From the NCBI GenBank assembly GCA_937879855.1, contig CALFMO010000006.1, forward strand, positions 186,001 through 250,000: DNA of 64,000 bases. The letters run 5' to 3'. Each line of letters begins with the position of its first letter. The first letter of the stretch is position 1. Shown piece after piece: positions 8,976 to 18,200 of this stretch. The notes under the pieces are model-generated. The model saw nothing but the letters and a program-made list of their open reading frames with translations. It made no database searches and was not told where the DNA came from. A program made the position numbers and the translations under genes. The DNA comes from an uncultured Acidobacteriaceae bacterium. Lineage in GTDB: Bacteria; Acidobacteriota; Terriglobia; Terriglobales; Acidobacteriaceae.

Positions 8976-9167
8976 TCACTTGTATCTCATGTAAGTCCCA
9001 GCACACTTTGCAAAAAGAGGACCTATGATGCAAACCATTGCACACACAACGATGAGCTGAGCACATTTCGTGGATTTGCGACTGCTGCGCCGGCAACGAC
9101 TCGCACCGTTTTGGTCATCGGCGAGTTTGCCGTGAACGGTCATTCCGCGGGCGTCAACCAAGAACAT
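8976..9167 (-). pseudogene. Chimeric remnant: repeat plus membrane-protein tail
   Basis: A 63-codon open stretch made of two parts. The 5' half is 71-bp repeat copy B. The 3' half (AQLIVVCAMVCIIGPLF, stop at 8976) is homologous at the DNA level to the 3' end of the membrane gene at 29285-29503 in RHS locus 2. The proper 5' end of that membrane gene is missing here. Unlikely to be functional as such. Confidence 0.5.
9084..9154. repeat. 71-bp direct repeat, copy B
   Basis: Partner of 6713-6783, same orientation. It shares GTTTTGGTCATCGGCGAG and GCCGTGAACGGTCATTCCGC with copy A. Confidence 0.8.
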
Positions 9168-9282
9168 TAGCCACTAACAGCCACTTGACGTTAATCTTAA
9201 CTACCATCGAATATGCCGAGCAATAACTTTTCTGGCGATCCTATCGTGGCGTAGTAGAATTGCTACCAATCTCAGCCCGGAT

Positions 9283-9540
9283 TTAACCTGTTTTATTCGG
9301 CTTCTCATGTTTGCGGTTGCCTCTGCCATACTTATTCCACGTTGTCGCAGACAATATCATTGCAGCGAGCAATTGAGGAGTAGCGTCGCAGCCCCCAGGA
9401 CCCGCGATACAAACCCTAGAAAGAACCGCCAGCCTGTGCTTGATCTCATAAAGGAACTTACCTTCTACTAGAAAGATCGCCGCCCCCCGCCAACAGTGGA
9501 ACCGGCAATTGGTTGCCTCCGCGTGGCCTTCTCGGTCCAT
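9283..9540 (-). CDS. Hypothetical protein or degenerate cassette gene
   Basis: An 85-codon open frame starting 9 bp after the OB-like-domain gene. Its middle (FLYEIKHRLAVLSRV) has a weak echo in untranslated sequence at about 5.4-5.5 kb (YEIKHMSFLVSEV), which also follows a cassette. No membrane segment or family recognised. It may be a degraded copy. Confidence 0.3.
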   Translation of the reverse strand: MDREGHAEATNCRFHCWRGAAIFLVEGKFLYEIKHRLAVLSRVCIAGPGGCDATPQLLAAMILSATTWNKYGRGNRKHEKPNKTG

Positions 9541-9548
9541 GCGTTGCC

Positions 9549-9956
9549 CTATTTAACACTGATCTGCTGGGGCGAGTAAGCCTCGATCGTTGGCGAACCG
9601 AGATATAAACGAATTATTCCAGTGACGCACACACGATTGTGAACCCAGGAGCGCGGCTCTGGCGAAAACTTGTCCTCCGCCCATATCGAAATAGCGAATG
9701 GTTGGTGCGGGGAGTCCTTGTCCAGATCCACGAATGTCCGACCCCCACCCACATAGCCGACGCTCACTACGACGCCGCAAACAGTCGCATTCTCACCAAT
9801 GTGGTTCTTGGCTTGGTCAGTTGTCAACGTGATTGCCGGTAACGTCGTTTTAGTTTCATTACTAGCTTCCCGGCGAGATGACCGCGTTTTGATGACGACG
9901 GCCAGTAGGACCACACAGAGAAGCGATACCCACATGCTTGGCGACCATCGTCTCAT
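9549..9956 (-). CDS. Membrane-anchored OB-like domain protein (copy 3), first gene after RHS 1
   Basis: About 135 residues: an N-terminal anchor (MWVSLLCVVLLAVVI), then the domain AKNHIGENATVCGVVVSV, FAISIWAEDKF, CVTGIIRLYL and SPQQISVK, complete when compared with the truncated copy at 7246. It begins within 20 bp of the RHS stop, so it is certainly in the same transcript. ATG 9956 (or GTG 9971) is the start. In RHS systems the gene directly after the toxin tip usually encodes the cognate immunity protein; that role is proposed here by position only. Confidence 0.65.
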   Translation of the reverse strand: MRRWSPSMWVSLLCVVLLAVVIKTRSSRREASNETKTTLPAITLTTDQAKNHIGENATVCGVVVSVGYVGGGRTFVDLDKDSPHQPFAISIWAEDKFSPEPRSWVHNRVCVTGIIRLYLGSPTIEAYSPQQISVK

Positions 9957-9974
9957 AACAACACCGGGCACATA

Positions 9975-12900
9975 TTACTCAAAAGCACATACACCTCCTG
10001 CTGCCAGCAACCCGGAGACATCCCAAATGTCTTTAGCGAGATTAAACTCACCAAGCAGTGCTGGGATAATAGATTCTGTGCTTCTTATTGCGATCGACGT
10101 GCTCGTGAAAACAACATCGTCGGACACGATTATTGTCGCGTCGACTGCGACATTCGTAGTTCCCGGGAATTCAGTATGCTCTAGAACGTGATGTACCCCT
10201 TTATCGAAGCCGTAATTGGCCCCACTGTCGACCGAGTCGCCTACGTCGCCCTTGAGTAGACTATTAACGACTCCGCCCAAATCAGCTAGACTGTTTCCCA
10301 GCAGCGCCTTTCCGAAGGGGTTCTTAATGCCTAATATCTCGGCGATGCTAGCCTTCTGCGCTTGTTCGAGAGTGCAATCCGCCCACTTCTGTTTATCAGT
10401 GCCGCGAGGATCTACGAATTCGGTGGGGGCATCGACAGCATAAGCATAGAGATTGGGTCCGGCTCGGACGCCAATTGGATCTTGGCTAATAAATCTTCCA
10501 AGGCTGGGGTTATAGTAGCGCGCCCTGTAGTAATAAAGGACATTTGCGTCATTTTCCCGACCGGTGTATTGGAACGCATTTGAATTGGCTGTCCCATTAC
10601 TCGACGTTACACCGTAAGGCTCATAAGCGTACGCATTAGCGAGAGTTCCGTTGGCATCGGTAAGTGCGATTGTGCTGCCTAGCCCGTCTCGTAACTGGGA
10701 AAAGACACCGGAATCGTCCGAACGAGTAAATATTTCATCGAGGCCACCGCTCAACAGAGTGGCTGTGACCGTCGAGCCGGAAATCTCTTCAACGGAATTC
10801 AGTCCGTCATATAACAAGGACGTCCCCGCCAGATTTTGTATTCGCCTTCCAAAGGCATCGTATTGCACTCCCACACCATTGAGAGCGGCAAGCTGATTTC
10901 TCGCGTTCCAGCTGAACGTATTGATCCCGTCCGACAGCATATTTCCGTTCAGATCATACATGGGCGAAGTGCTCCCCCAGTTCACGAGTTCGTTTGCCGC
11001 GTCGTAGCCGGCTGAGGCGACCGGCTGAGGTAGATTTGTCCTTGCAAAGCTCCCGCTCATTTGTGTTCTGTGTCCTACTTGGTCGTAAGCATACGTCACA
11101 TTGCCTAACATTGTAACGCCTAAGTTATAGCTCATTCCGGTCAGCCGTGAACTGGGATCGTAACTGTATTGCACTTCAATGCCATTTGGTAATGTGAGCG
11201 ACGACCGACGGTTGGCATCATCATAATTGAGGATTACATTCGAGCTCGCCTGGGTGATTTGCGTGAGTCGATTCGCGTTGTCCCATGTGTACGTCACCGG
11301 CGCACAGAATGGAGCGCCACTTGCGCACGGCACGGTCATGCTGGCCCGGCGACCGGCACTATCGTACGTGTAACCGATCGAGCCCTGTGGAGTAGCCTCA
11401 GATGTCATACGGTCAAGATCGTCATATCCACGGGTGATCGTTCCTGCAGAGCTGTCTGCGGCCTGCCTCAATCGATTTCCTGCATCATAAGTCAAGGAAA
11501 TGGTGCTGGCGTAAGTTGCGCTACTCCCGCTTCCCTGCGTTCCAAACCCAACGAACGTGCGCCGATTCATCGCGTCGTATTGCAAGGTTGTCACCTGCCC
11601 CTTCCGATCGAATGCGGAAATCAAATTCCCGCCTTGGTCATAGGCGAAGGCTTCCTGGCGTTGCAGAGGATCGGTACGCGTGACCACACGATCCATGTTG
11701 TCGTAGGTCCAGGCTGTTGTGTGGCTGAAGGCATCCGTAAGGCTGAGCAAGTTCCCGTTTGGATCGTAGACGAACGTTGTCATACCTTGCAGCGGATCGG
11801 TGATGTTCAAGACGTGATTTGAAGAATCGTAGCCAATGCGAGTGGCACGGTTGAGGGCATCAGTTATTGCTATGACGCGGCCCGCGGCGTCCACAGATCG
11901 CGTTGTCTTATTTTGTAGAGGGTCGGTGATGCCTACCAGATCACTACCCGCATATGAAAGCTGAGTACTGTTGTTTAGCGCATCGGTAATCGATGTGGGC
12001 AGCCCCTGGTTGTTGTAGGTCAAGGTGGTCTGATGGTTCAGCGCGTCGGTGATCGCGCTTAGGTTACCCGCGCCATCACGGGACAATGTCGTGATGTTGT
12101 TCAAAGGATCGGTAATGCTCGTCAACTGGTTAAACGCGGATTCGTAGGTGAACGTGGTGGTAACAGCATTTGCGGTTCCGTCTAAACGCGTGAGGCTTGT
12201 CAGGTTGCCCAACGAATCGTAATGAAGAGAGGTCTGCCGGCCCAGAGAATCAGTCATGCTCGTGATCAGATTCGTGCCGGGATCGCGCGTGTAAGTGATG
12301 GTTTGTTGTTCGGGTTTACCGAAGGCGCGCGTGTCGCTCTGCATGTAGCCATTGGCGTCGAAGGTCACACGCCGAAGAGTTCCGCGTGGATCAGTCACAT
12401 CCGTCTGCGTAATCACGTTGGTTGCGATCGGAACATTGTTACCGCCGGGAATGGTGTAATTGAAGGTGAAGATACTGTTATCAGCCTGTGTTTGGCGAAT
12501 GACTCTGCCGTTCCGGTCGTATTGATTAGTTAGATAAAAGATCCCGCGAGGGTCTTGGATTGATAACATCTGGCTGAAAGCATCGTAGGTGTAATTCCAA
12601 ACTCCTCCATTTGCGTCCACTACTCGGCTTAAGCGGCCACCACCATCGTAGGAATAGGTCACGACTCTGCCCGCATTGTCCTGAGCTTGGGAGACGTTGC
12701 CACCAGCATAGCTGAGCTGGATCCAGCGGCCGTTAGGGCTGGTAATCTTCGTGAGATTCGAATTCCTGTCCCGGGTGAGGAGCAGCACATTTCCATGTCT
12801 GTCCTGAATGCCAAGAAGGGCTGCACCGAGAAACGTTTGACTACTGTCTGAGGTGGGGAAACAATAAATCGTTCCGTCTTTCTTTTCGAGCGTCCATCCG

Positions 12901-15167
12901 CCCGAGGGAGAGCACGGCTGGCGCCGGATGATCGCTCCCAAAAACTCAGTCATGCCAGCCGTATTCTGGTAAACAGCATCGGCGAAACCGCAAGAACCGT
13001 TCGTACCGGTACACGGTGAGGTTCGCTGGAAATGGATCCGGGTTCCATCGGCCAAAATGAGATCCTGAAATGTGTAACCTTCAGGATCGGAAGAATTATC
13101 ACCAACCAGGAACATGTCGTACGGAAGACCTGTGCTAATCCCGAAAGCGCGCTGAACTCCGTCGTTCGGGCGGTAGGTTCGGCTAAGCACTATAGGAATC
13201 ACGTCAGGCAATGCCAAGTCTGTCTTCTTGTAAATAAAAAGACCGGTACCCAAATCGACTGGATCACCCGCGTTGGACCCAACATTCCCAGGTGGCCCTC
13301 CCAGACCACCACCGAAACCAGAGCCGGAATCCGCTACCATTGCCCCTGTAAATTCGTAGATCTCTACGCCTGCGTTCGGAATGATCTGCGATCTGTCAGC
13401 CGACACCTGGCCCTGTCCGTAGACATACCAACCCTTTTTGTCGGCGTCATAGTTCCAAAACTCGTAAGGTGTTCCCGGCGGGGCGCCGTAAGCGTTCGGG
13501 TAGATAAGCCGTGCTCCCTTTGATCCACTCGTGTTTATTACCTTGATATACGCGGAGCCCGGCTGAATGGTGAAGTAAATGGGCACTCGCACATTGGGCA
13601 GCGGGAATGGAGGCCGGTCGAGAGGGACAGGAGTAATACTGATCTCGGTCACGACCTTCCCGTGATAATCAGTTATCACGGTTCCGGAAGGAAGGCGCAA
13701 CTCCAATCCGGGAAGCAGCGGGGATGTTATTACGGTTTCATTTGTGGTCGGAGAAGAGATCTTCACCGAATGCGCCATATCGAGCGGCGTCATCCAGATG
13801 ATATAGCTCAGCGCGGTGGTAACGTTTGGTTTAATTTCCACTCCAACCTCGTAAATGCCATAGGTTCGAGTGGACGTATTGGCGGTGCTGCCTACTATCA
13901 TCATGCGGCTGCGGCCAGAAGGAATATTCGTTAGCAGGAAGCGTCCCGTGCTGTCGCTCATGGTCTTTCGATCGCCAATCATTAATGTGACGTGCTGGAG
14001 TGGGTTGCCGTCTAATTTGAGAACTTGTCCAGTGAGGGCAGTAACTCCCAGTGCCGCCTCCAGTGGTGGCAGCGATTGCCATTTGGAAGCCGGGCGATTG
14101 GTCACCCAGCCGAAGTCAGGAATCCAAGTGTCGCTGGATGGAGCTTCACCGGCGGTGGTGAAACTGAACTGCGAGAATGCCGCGGTTGCATTGTCGGTAT
14201 CCGCAGCGCCGGAGAACTTTACCGAATAGCTAGTTCCCGGAAGCAATGCGGCCTTTGGCGAAATGAAGGCTAGCATGCCGCCCTCTGCCCCGACAATTTG
14301 CGCTTCTACGATGCCCGTTGGCCCCTCGAGCAGCACTGTCTGATTGTTAATGGTTCCTATTTGCAAGCTGCGAGAGAAGCGCATGGAAATGAGGGCGTCC
14401 ACAGCGACGTCGATAGCGCCGTCTTCCGGCGAGGTTGCTCTCGTCTCCGCTATTCCTGTGATTGGTGCCAGCAATGAGTGCACATCTGTGACGCTCGAGA
14501 AACTCTGTAGGCTCGGGTCATAAACTTCACCAAAGGCGAGAGGCCTTCCTTGTCCATCGTCGCCGCCGCTGATCACCACGCGGCCATCCGCCAACAGCGT
14601 GGCAGAATGCTTAGTCCTCGCGGAGCCCAGTTGGCCAACCCTCCTGGGGCCGGAATTCTGACGTGGGTCCCACAACTCGGCACTAATCAGTGGTTTCCCA
14701 TTTAGCCCAACACCACCTGCAATCAAAAGGCGCCCCTCTGTGAGCAGGGTAGCCGAGTGGAATGCGCGCGGAGCAGGACCTCTGAAGCTGGAGATTTGCA
14801 TAGTTTGGGATTCGGGATCAAAAACCTCGGGCTGCTCCACAATTTTTCCGTCTTCACCAACCCCACCTAGAATAAGCACGGTTCCGTTGGGCAGAACCGT
14901 AGCTGTGTGCCCAACCCTGGCAAACTGAAGTTCGAGTGACAAGCGTTCAGTGCCTTGCTGGTTGCGCAGAGCGATAGTTCCTGCAACATGACCGTCTGGG
15001 TTCTGCCCTCCAACCAGCAACCAACTTCCATCCGAAAGAAGCGTGGCTGTTTGCCCCGTAAGCAGCGTTGTCGGGTTGCTGTTTTGGGGCTTCGCAGAAG
15101 ATGCGAGCAGACTGCAACAAAAAGTGAGAACCGCGATAATAGTGCTAATTTCGCTTCGGATCTTCAT
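9975..15167 (-). CDS. Secreted Kelch/Ig/RHS-repeat protein (RHS 1)
   Basis: About 1730 residues. Order: signal peptide (ISTIIAVLTFCCSLLASS); Kelch-like blades of the type HSATLLADGRVVISGG (~40-245); a bacterial Ig-like SbsA/Big_5 domain; a carboxypeptidase-regulatory-like domain (~380-440); a DUF6531-like entry (NAGDPVDLGTGLFIYKKTDL); about 25 YD repeats; the RHS core (YYYRARYYNPSLGRFISQDP); and a ~141-residue variable tip ending in hydrophobic sequence. Start ATG 15167 has GGAGAG 8 nt upstream. RHS shells encapsulate a C-terminal effector; no catalytic motif is recognised in this tip. It follows the TIG-repeat gene by ~75 bp on the same strand and is followed by an OB-like-domain gene. Probably cell-surface or secreted. 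Confidence 0.85.
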   Translation of the reverse strand: MKIRSEISTIIAVLTFCCSLLASSAKPQNSNPTTLLTGQTATLLSDGSWLLVGGQNPDGHVAGTIALRNQQGTERLSLELQFARVGHTATVLPNGTVLILGGVGEDGKIVEQPEVFDPESQTMQISSFRGPAPRAFHSATLLTEGRLLIAGGVGLNGKPLISAELWDPRQNSGPRRVGQLGSARTKHSATLLADGRVVISGGDDGQGRPLAFGEVYDPSLQSFSSVTDVHSLLAPITGIAETRATSPEDGAIDVAVDALISMRFSRSLQIGTINNQTVLLEGPTGIVEAQIVGAEGGMLAFISPKAALLPGTSYSVKFSGAADTDNATAAFSQFSFTTAGEAPSSDTWIPDFGWVTNRPASKWQSLPPLEAALGVTALTGQVLKLDGNPLQHVTLMIGDRKTMSDSTGRFLLTNIPSGRSRMMIVGSTANTSTRTYGIYEVGVEIKPNVTTALSYIIWMTPLDMAHSVKISSPTTNETVITSPLLPGLELRLPSGTVITDYHGKVVTEISITPVPLDRPPFPLPNVRVPIYFTIQPGSAYIKVINTSGSKGARLIYPNAYGAPPGTPYEFWNYDADKKGWYVYGQGQVSADRSQIIPNAGVEIYEFTGAMVADSGSGFGGGLGGPPGNVGSNAGDPVDLGTGLFIYKKTDLALPDVIPIVLSRTYRPNDGVQRAFGISTGLPYDMFLVGDNSSDPEGYTFQDLILADGTRIHFQRTSPCTGTNGSCGFADAVYQNTAGMTEFLGAIIRRQPCSPSGGWTLEKKDGTIYCFPTSDSSQTFLGAALLGIQDRHGNVLLLTRDRNSNLTKITSPNGRWIQLSYAGGNVSQAQDNAGRVVTYSYDGGGRLSRVVDANGGVWNYTYDAFSQMLSIQDPRGIFYLTNQYDRNGRVIRQTQADNSIFTFNYTIPGGNNVPIATNVITQTDVTDPRGTLRRVTFDANGYMQSDTRAFGKPEQQTITYTRDPGTNLITSMTDSLGRQTSLHYDSLGNLTSLTRLDGTANAVTTTFTYESAFNQLTSITDPLNNITTLSRDGAGNLSAITDALNHQTTLTYNNQGLPTSITDALNNSTQLSYAGSDLVGITDPLQNKTTRSVDAAGRVIAITDALNRATRIGYDSSNHVLNITDPLQGMTTFVYDPNGNLLSLTDAFSHTTAWTYDNMDRVVTRTDPLQRQEAFAYDQGGNLISAFDRKGQVTTLQYDAMNRRTFVGFGTQGSGSSATYASTISLTYDAGNRLRQAADSSAGTITRGYDDLDRMTSEATPQGSIGYTYDSAGRRASMTVPCASGAPFCAPVTYTWDNANRLTQITQASSNVILNYDDANRRSSLTLPNGIEVQYSYDPSSRLTGMSYNLGVTMLGNVTYAYDQVGHRTQMSGSFARTNLPQPVASAGYDAANELVNWGSTSPMYDLNGNMLSDGINTFSWNARNQLAALNGVGVQYDAFGRRIQNLAGTSLLYDGLNSVEEISGSTVTATLLSGGLDEIFTRSDDSGVFSQLRDGLGSTIALTDANGTLANAYAYEPYGVTSSNGTANSNAFQYTGRENDANVLYYYRARYYNPSLGRFISQDPIGVRAGPNLYAYAVDAPTEFVDPRGTDKQKWADCTLEQAQKASIAEILGIKNPFGKALLGNSLADLGGVVNSLLKGDVGDSVDSGANYGFDKGVHHVLEHTEFPGTTNVAVDATIIVSDDVVFTSTSIAIRSTESIIPALLGEFNLAKDIWDVSGLLAAGGVCAFE

Positions 15168-15242
15168 CGTCATGACTCTCCATTCCAAATTCATATCCTC
15201 GTCCTGTATTTCACAGCCGTGACTTAGGCGGGCGGCTCTAGA

Positions 15243-18200
15243 TCACGGACTTGTAAGCGACGTAGTTGCGGAGCCCGTAACGCCGTTGTTTGGCGCGATA
15301 AGGATCTGGTATGTGCCGGTTGAACCGGCGACCTTTCCACTGAATGTCACCGAAGTTGAAGAGAAGGCGGAAGCGAGTGTGCTTCCGTCGGGGTTCAGAA
15401 GAAAAACCCAGAAACCACCAGCAGAGAAGCTCGGAGTCACTTGGACACTGACTGTCTGCCCGGCGGTACCGCTGAAGCTTAACCCGATGAGCGAAGTCGA
15501 ACTGATTGCGCTCCTAACTGGCGTGCCGAAGTTGATCGTGACGTTAGTGGTCTGACTGATGAGCGAAATCGTCACCGAGCCATTCACACCGTTATTGGGA
15601 ATAAGCACGATCTGATACGTGCCGGTCGTGGCCAGCGCTTTGCCTGTTCGATTCAGCATGCCACTGCCAAAGGCGGATGCGAGCTGGCTTCCGTCCGGAT
15701 TGAGGAGAATTAGCCAGAAATTGCCGTTCAGGCCGGCCGCCTCTGCGCTAACCACCTGTCCAGCAGTGCCGCTGAAGCTAAGCCCAATCAGTGAACTGCT
15801 ACTGACCGTATTCATGACGGGTGTGTTAAATGCTATGGCTGCATTGGTGGTTTGGCTAACGAGTGAAACCGTCACTGCCCCAGTCACAGCGTTATTGGGG
15901 ATGAGTACGATTTGGTAGGTGCCGCTCGTGGCCAGTGTCTTGCCCGTAAGATTCAGTGTGCCGCTGCCAAAAGACGACCCTAGTTGAGTTCCGTCCGGCT
16001 TCAGCAGGACGAGCCAGAAATTGCCACTGAGACCGGCAGCCTCGGCACTGACTACCTGCCCCGCCGTACCGCTAAAACTCAGCCCGACCAATGCAGGTAC
16101 GCTAATTGTGTTTGTGACCGGCGTGCCAAAGTTGATGGCGGCATTCGTGGTTTGAGTGACGAGGGAGACCGTCGCCGAACTTGTTACGCTGGGCGCAATT
16201 ACAATCTGATAGTTGCCGGTTGTGGCGAGTGTCTTTCCAGTAATTGAGCCTTGATTACTGTTGCAGCAAGACGATGCCAATGTACTGCCATCCGGGTTCA
16301 GCAGAGTTATCGTGAAATTGCCGCCTGTGAAACCTGCAACTTCCGTGCTGACCACTTGTCCGACCGCGCCGCTGAATGTGTAGCGGGCATTCTGGCCCGG
16401 AGAGCTAGTGCTGAAGCTTATTGGCGTTCCTGGAGTAATTGATCCAGTAATATCGTTAAAAATGCTGAGTAGAAGAGTGGCACTACCAGTGCCTGTCGCT
16501 TGCGGATTAAGCACAACTGTATAGGTGCCAGTGACAGGAAACGTTAATGCGCTCAGCAATCCCGAAGTACCACAATAGCCCCCGGATCCGAGCGTGCTGC
16601 CATCAGGCTTCAGAACGCTCACAGTTACTGCGGTGCAACCGGGATATGTCGAATTTGTGGTGCTGACACTGCCCTGTTGGCCCGCGTTCGCGCTGAAGGT
16701 AAAGAGAGCATTCTGCCCCGGAGCGGTAGTACTGACATTCAGGGGCGTCCCCGGCGTAATCGAACCAGTAATGTCGTTGAAAAGGCTCAGCAGAACAGTA
16801 GCGCTTCCCGTGCTCGTTCCCTGCGGATCGATCAATACGGTGTAGGTACCGTCAACTGGGAGGGTTGTGGAATCCAGAAAGCCGGTGTTGCAGATGGAAC
16901 TAAGGGTGCCTCCATCCGGCTTCAGAATACTGGTTCCTACGCAGCCTCCAGTATAGGTGGAATGGGAGAGACTTACGCTGGCCTGCTGGCCTGCTGTGGC
17001 ACTGAATGTGTACCGCGCGTTTTGCCCGGGGCTGCCGGTAGTAAGGTTGATCGGCGTCCCTGGAGTAATTGGACCAGTGACATCGTTGAAAACGCTGAGC
17101 GAAGCGGTGACGCTTCCCGTATTCGTTCCCTGCGGATCGATTAGCAGGGTGTAGGTGCCTGTGACTGGCAGTGTCATCGAGTCGATAAACATGCCGCTCG
17201 TACAAATGCGGTTAGAAGTGAGCGTGTTGAACCCGTCCGGCTTCAGGATACTTATCGGCAGGCATGCGCCCGTAAATGTGGAATTTGTAATGTTTAGGCT
17301 GACTTGCTGATTCGCGGTTCCAGTGAACTGATGACGCGCGTTCTGGCCAGGAACGCTTATTGTCGTATTGAGCGGTACTCCCGGGGTTATGGATGCGGTA
17401 ACATCCGTGGCGTTGTTTAAGGTCAGATTAAAGCTTCCGGTGCCGTTACCGAAAGTGTCGATGCCGAGTGTGTAGGTTCCGGTCCAAGGCAAAAGTTGAC
17501 CGTCCATGAAAGCACTGGCAACATTGCAGGCGACACTGGCACGCTGGTTCCCCTGCGGATCAAAGAGATCCAACGCACATGAGACGAAGTTTCCTCCGCT
17601 TGTCTGGATGCTGACTTTCTGGCCTTGGTTCCCATCAAACAAAATCAACCCGATCTTGCCTGAGGTAGTGATAGCAATGTTCTGCGTACTCCCGAAAGTC
17701 ATCCGTCCGGTAAACCCGATGTCACCTACTCCATAGCTTCCAAACGGAATGTAAACGTCTTGCGTCGAAGTCACCGTGCCCGCCGGCGTCCCTATCGTGA
17801 TCCGGCCAGAGGTGGTGTTAATCGGAACCACTGTACTGACCTGCGTGCTCGTGGCACTTGTCAGTCCTGCAGTGGTTGTATTGAACTTGAGGTTATCGTT
17901 ATTTGCCACATCAAAGTTTGTGCCGTTGACTGTTACTGCTGTTCCTGTTACTCCCATATTGGGGGTGAAGCCACTAATAGTCGGCACGCCCGGACTCGTC
18001 AGAACGGTGAAATTTGTGCTGCTGGACGCTGACGCTGATGGGATTGTTACCGTAATGGGGCCGCTGCTTGCATTTGCCGGAACTAGAACGGTGATCTGAG
18101 TGGCTGTCGCGGCCGTAACAGTCGCGGCAACTCCGTTGAAATTGACCGAATCCTGGGTCGTCGTGGTGCTGAATCCAGTTCCGTTGATCGTGACTGAAGC

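Noticed and set aside
11259..11822. 187-codon plus-strand frame inside RHS 1, and similar long plus frames in the RHS and TIG genes
   Set aside because: They are antisense mirrors of repetitive coding sequence; YD and TIG repeats in the true frame explain them.
15286..17205. Regularly spaced similar segments, considered as a CRISPR array
   Set aside because: The period is ~300 bp and the units are coding PPC-like repeats without short uniform spacers.
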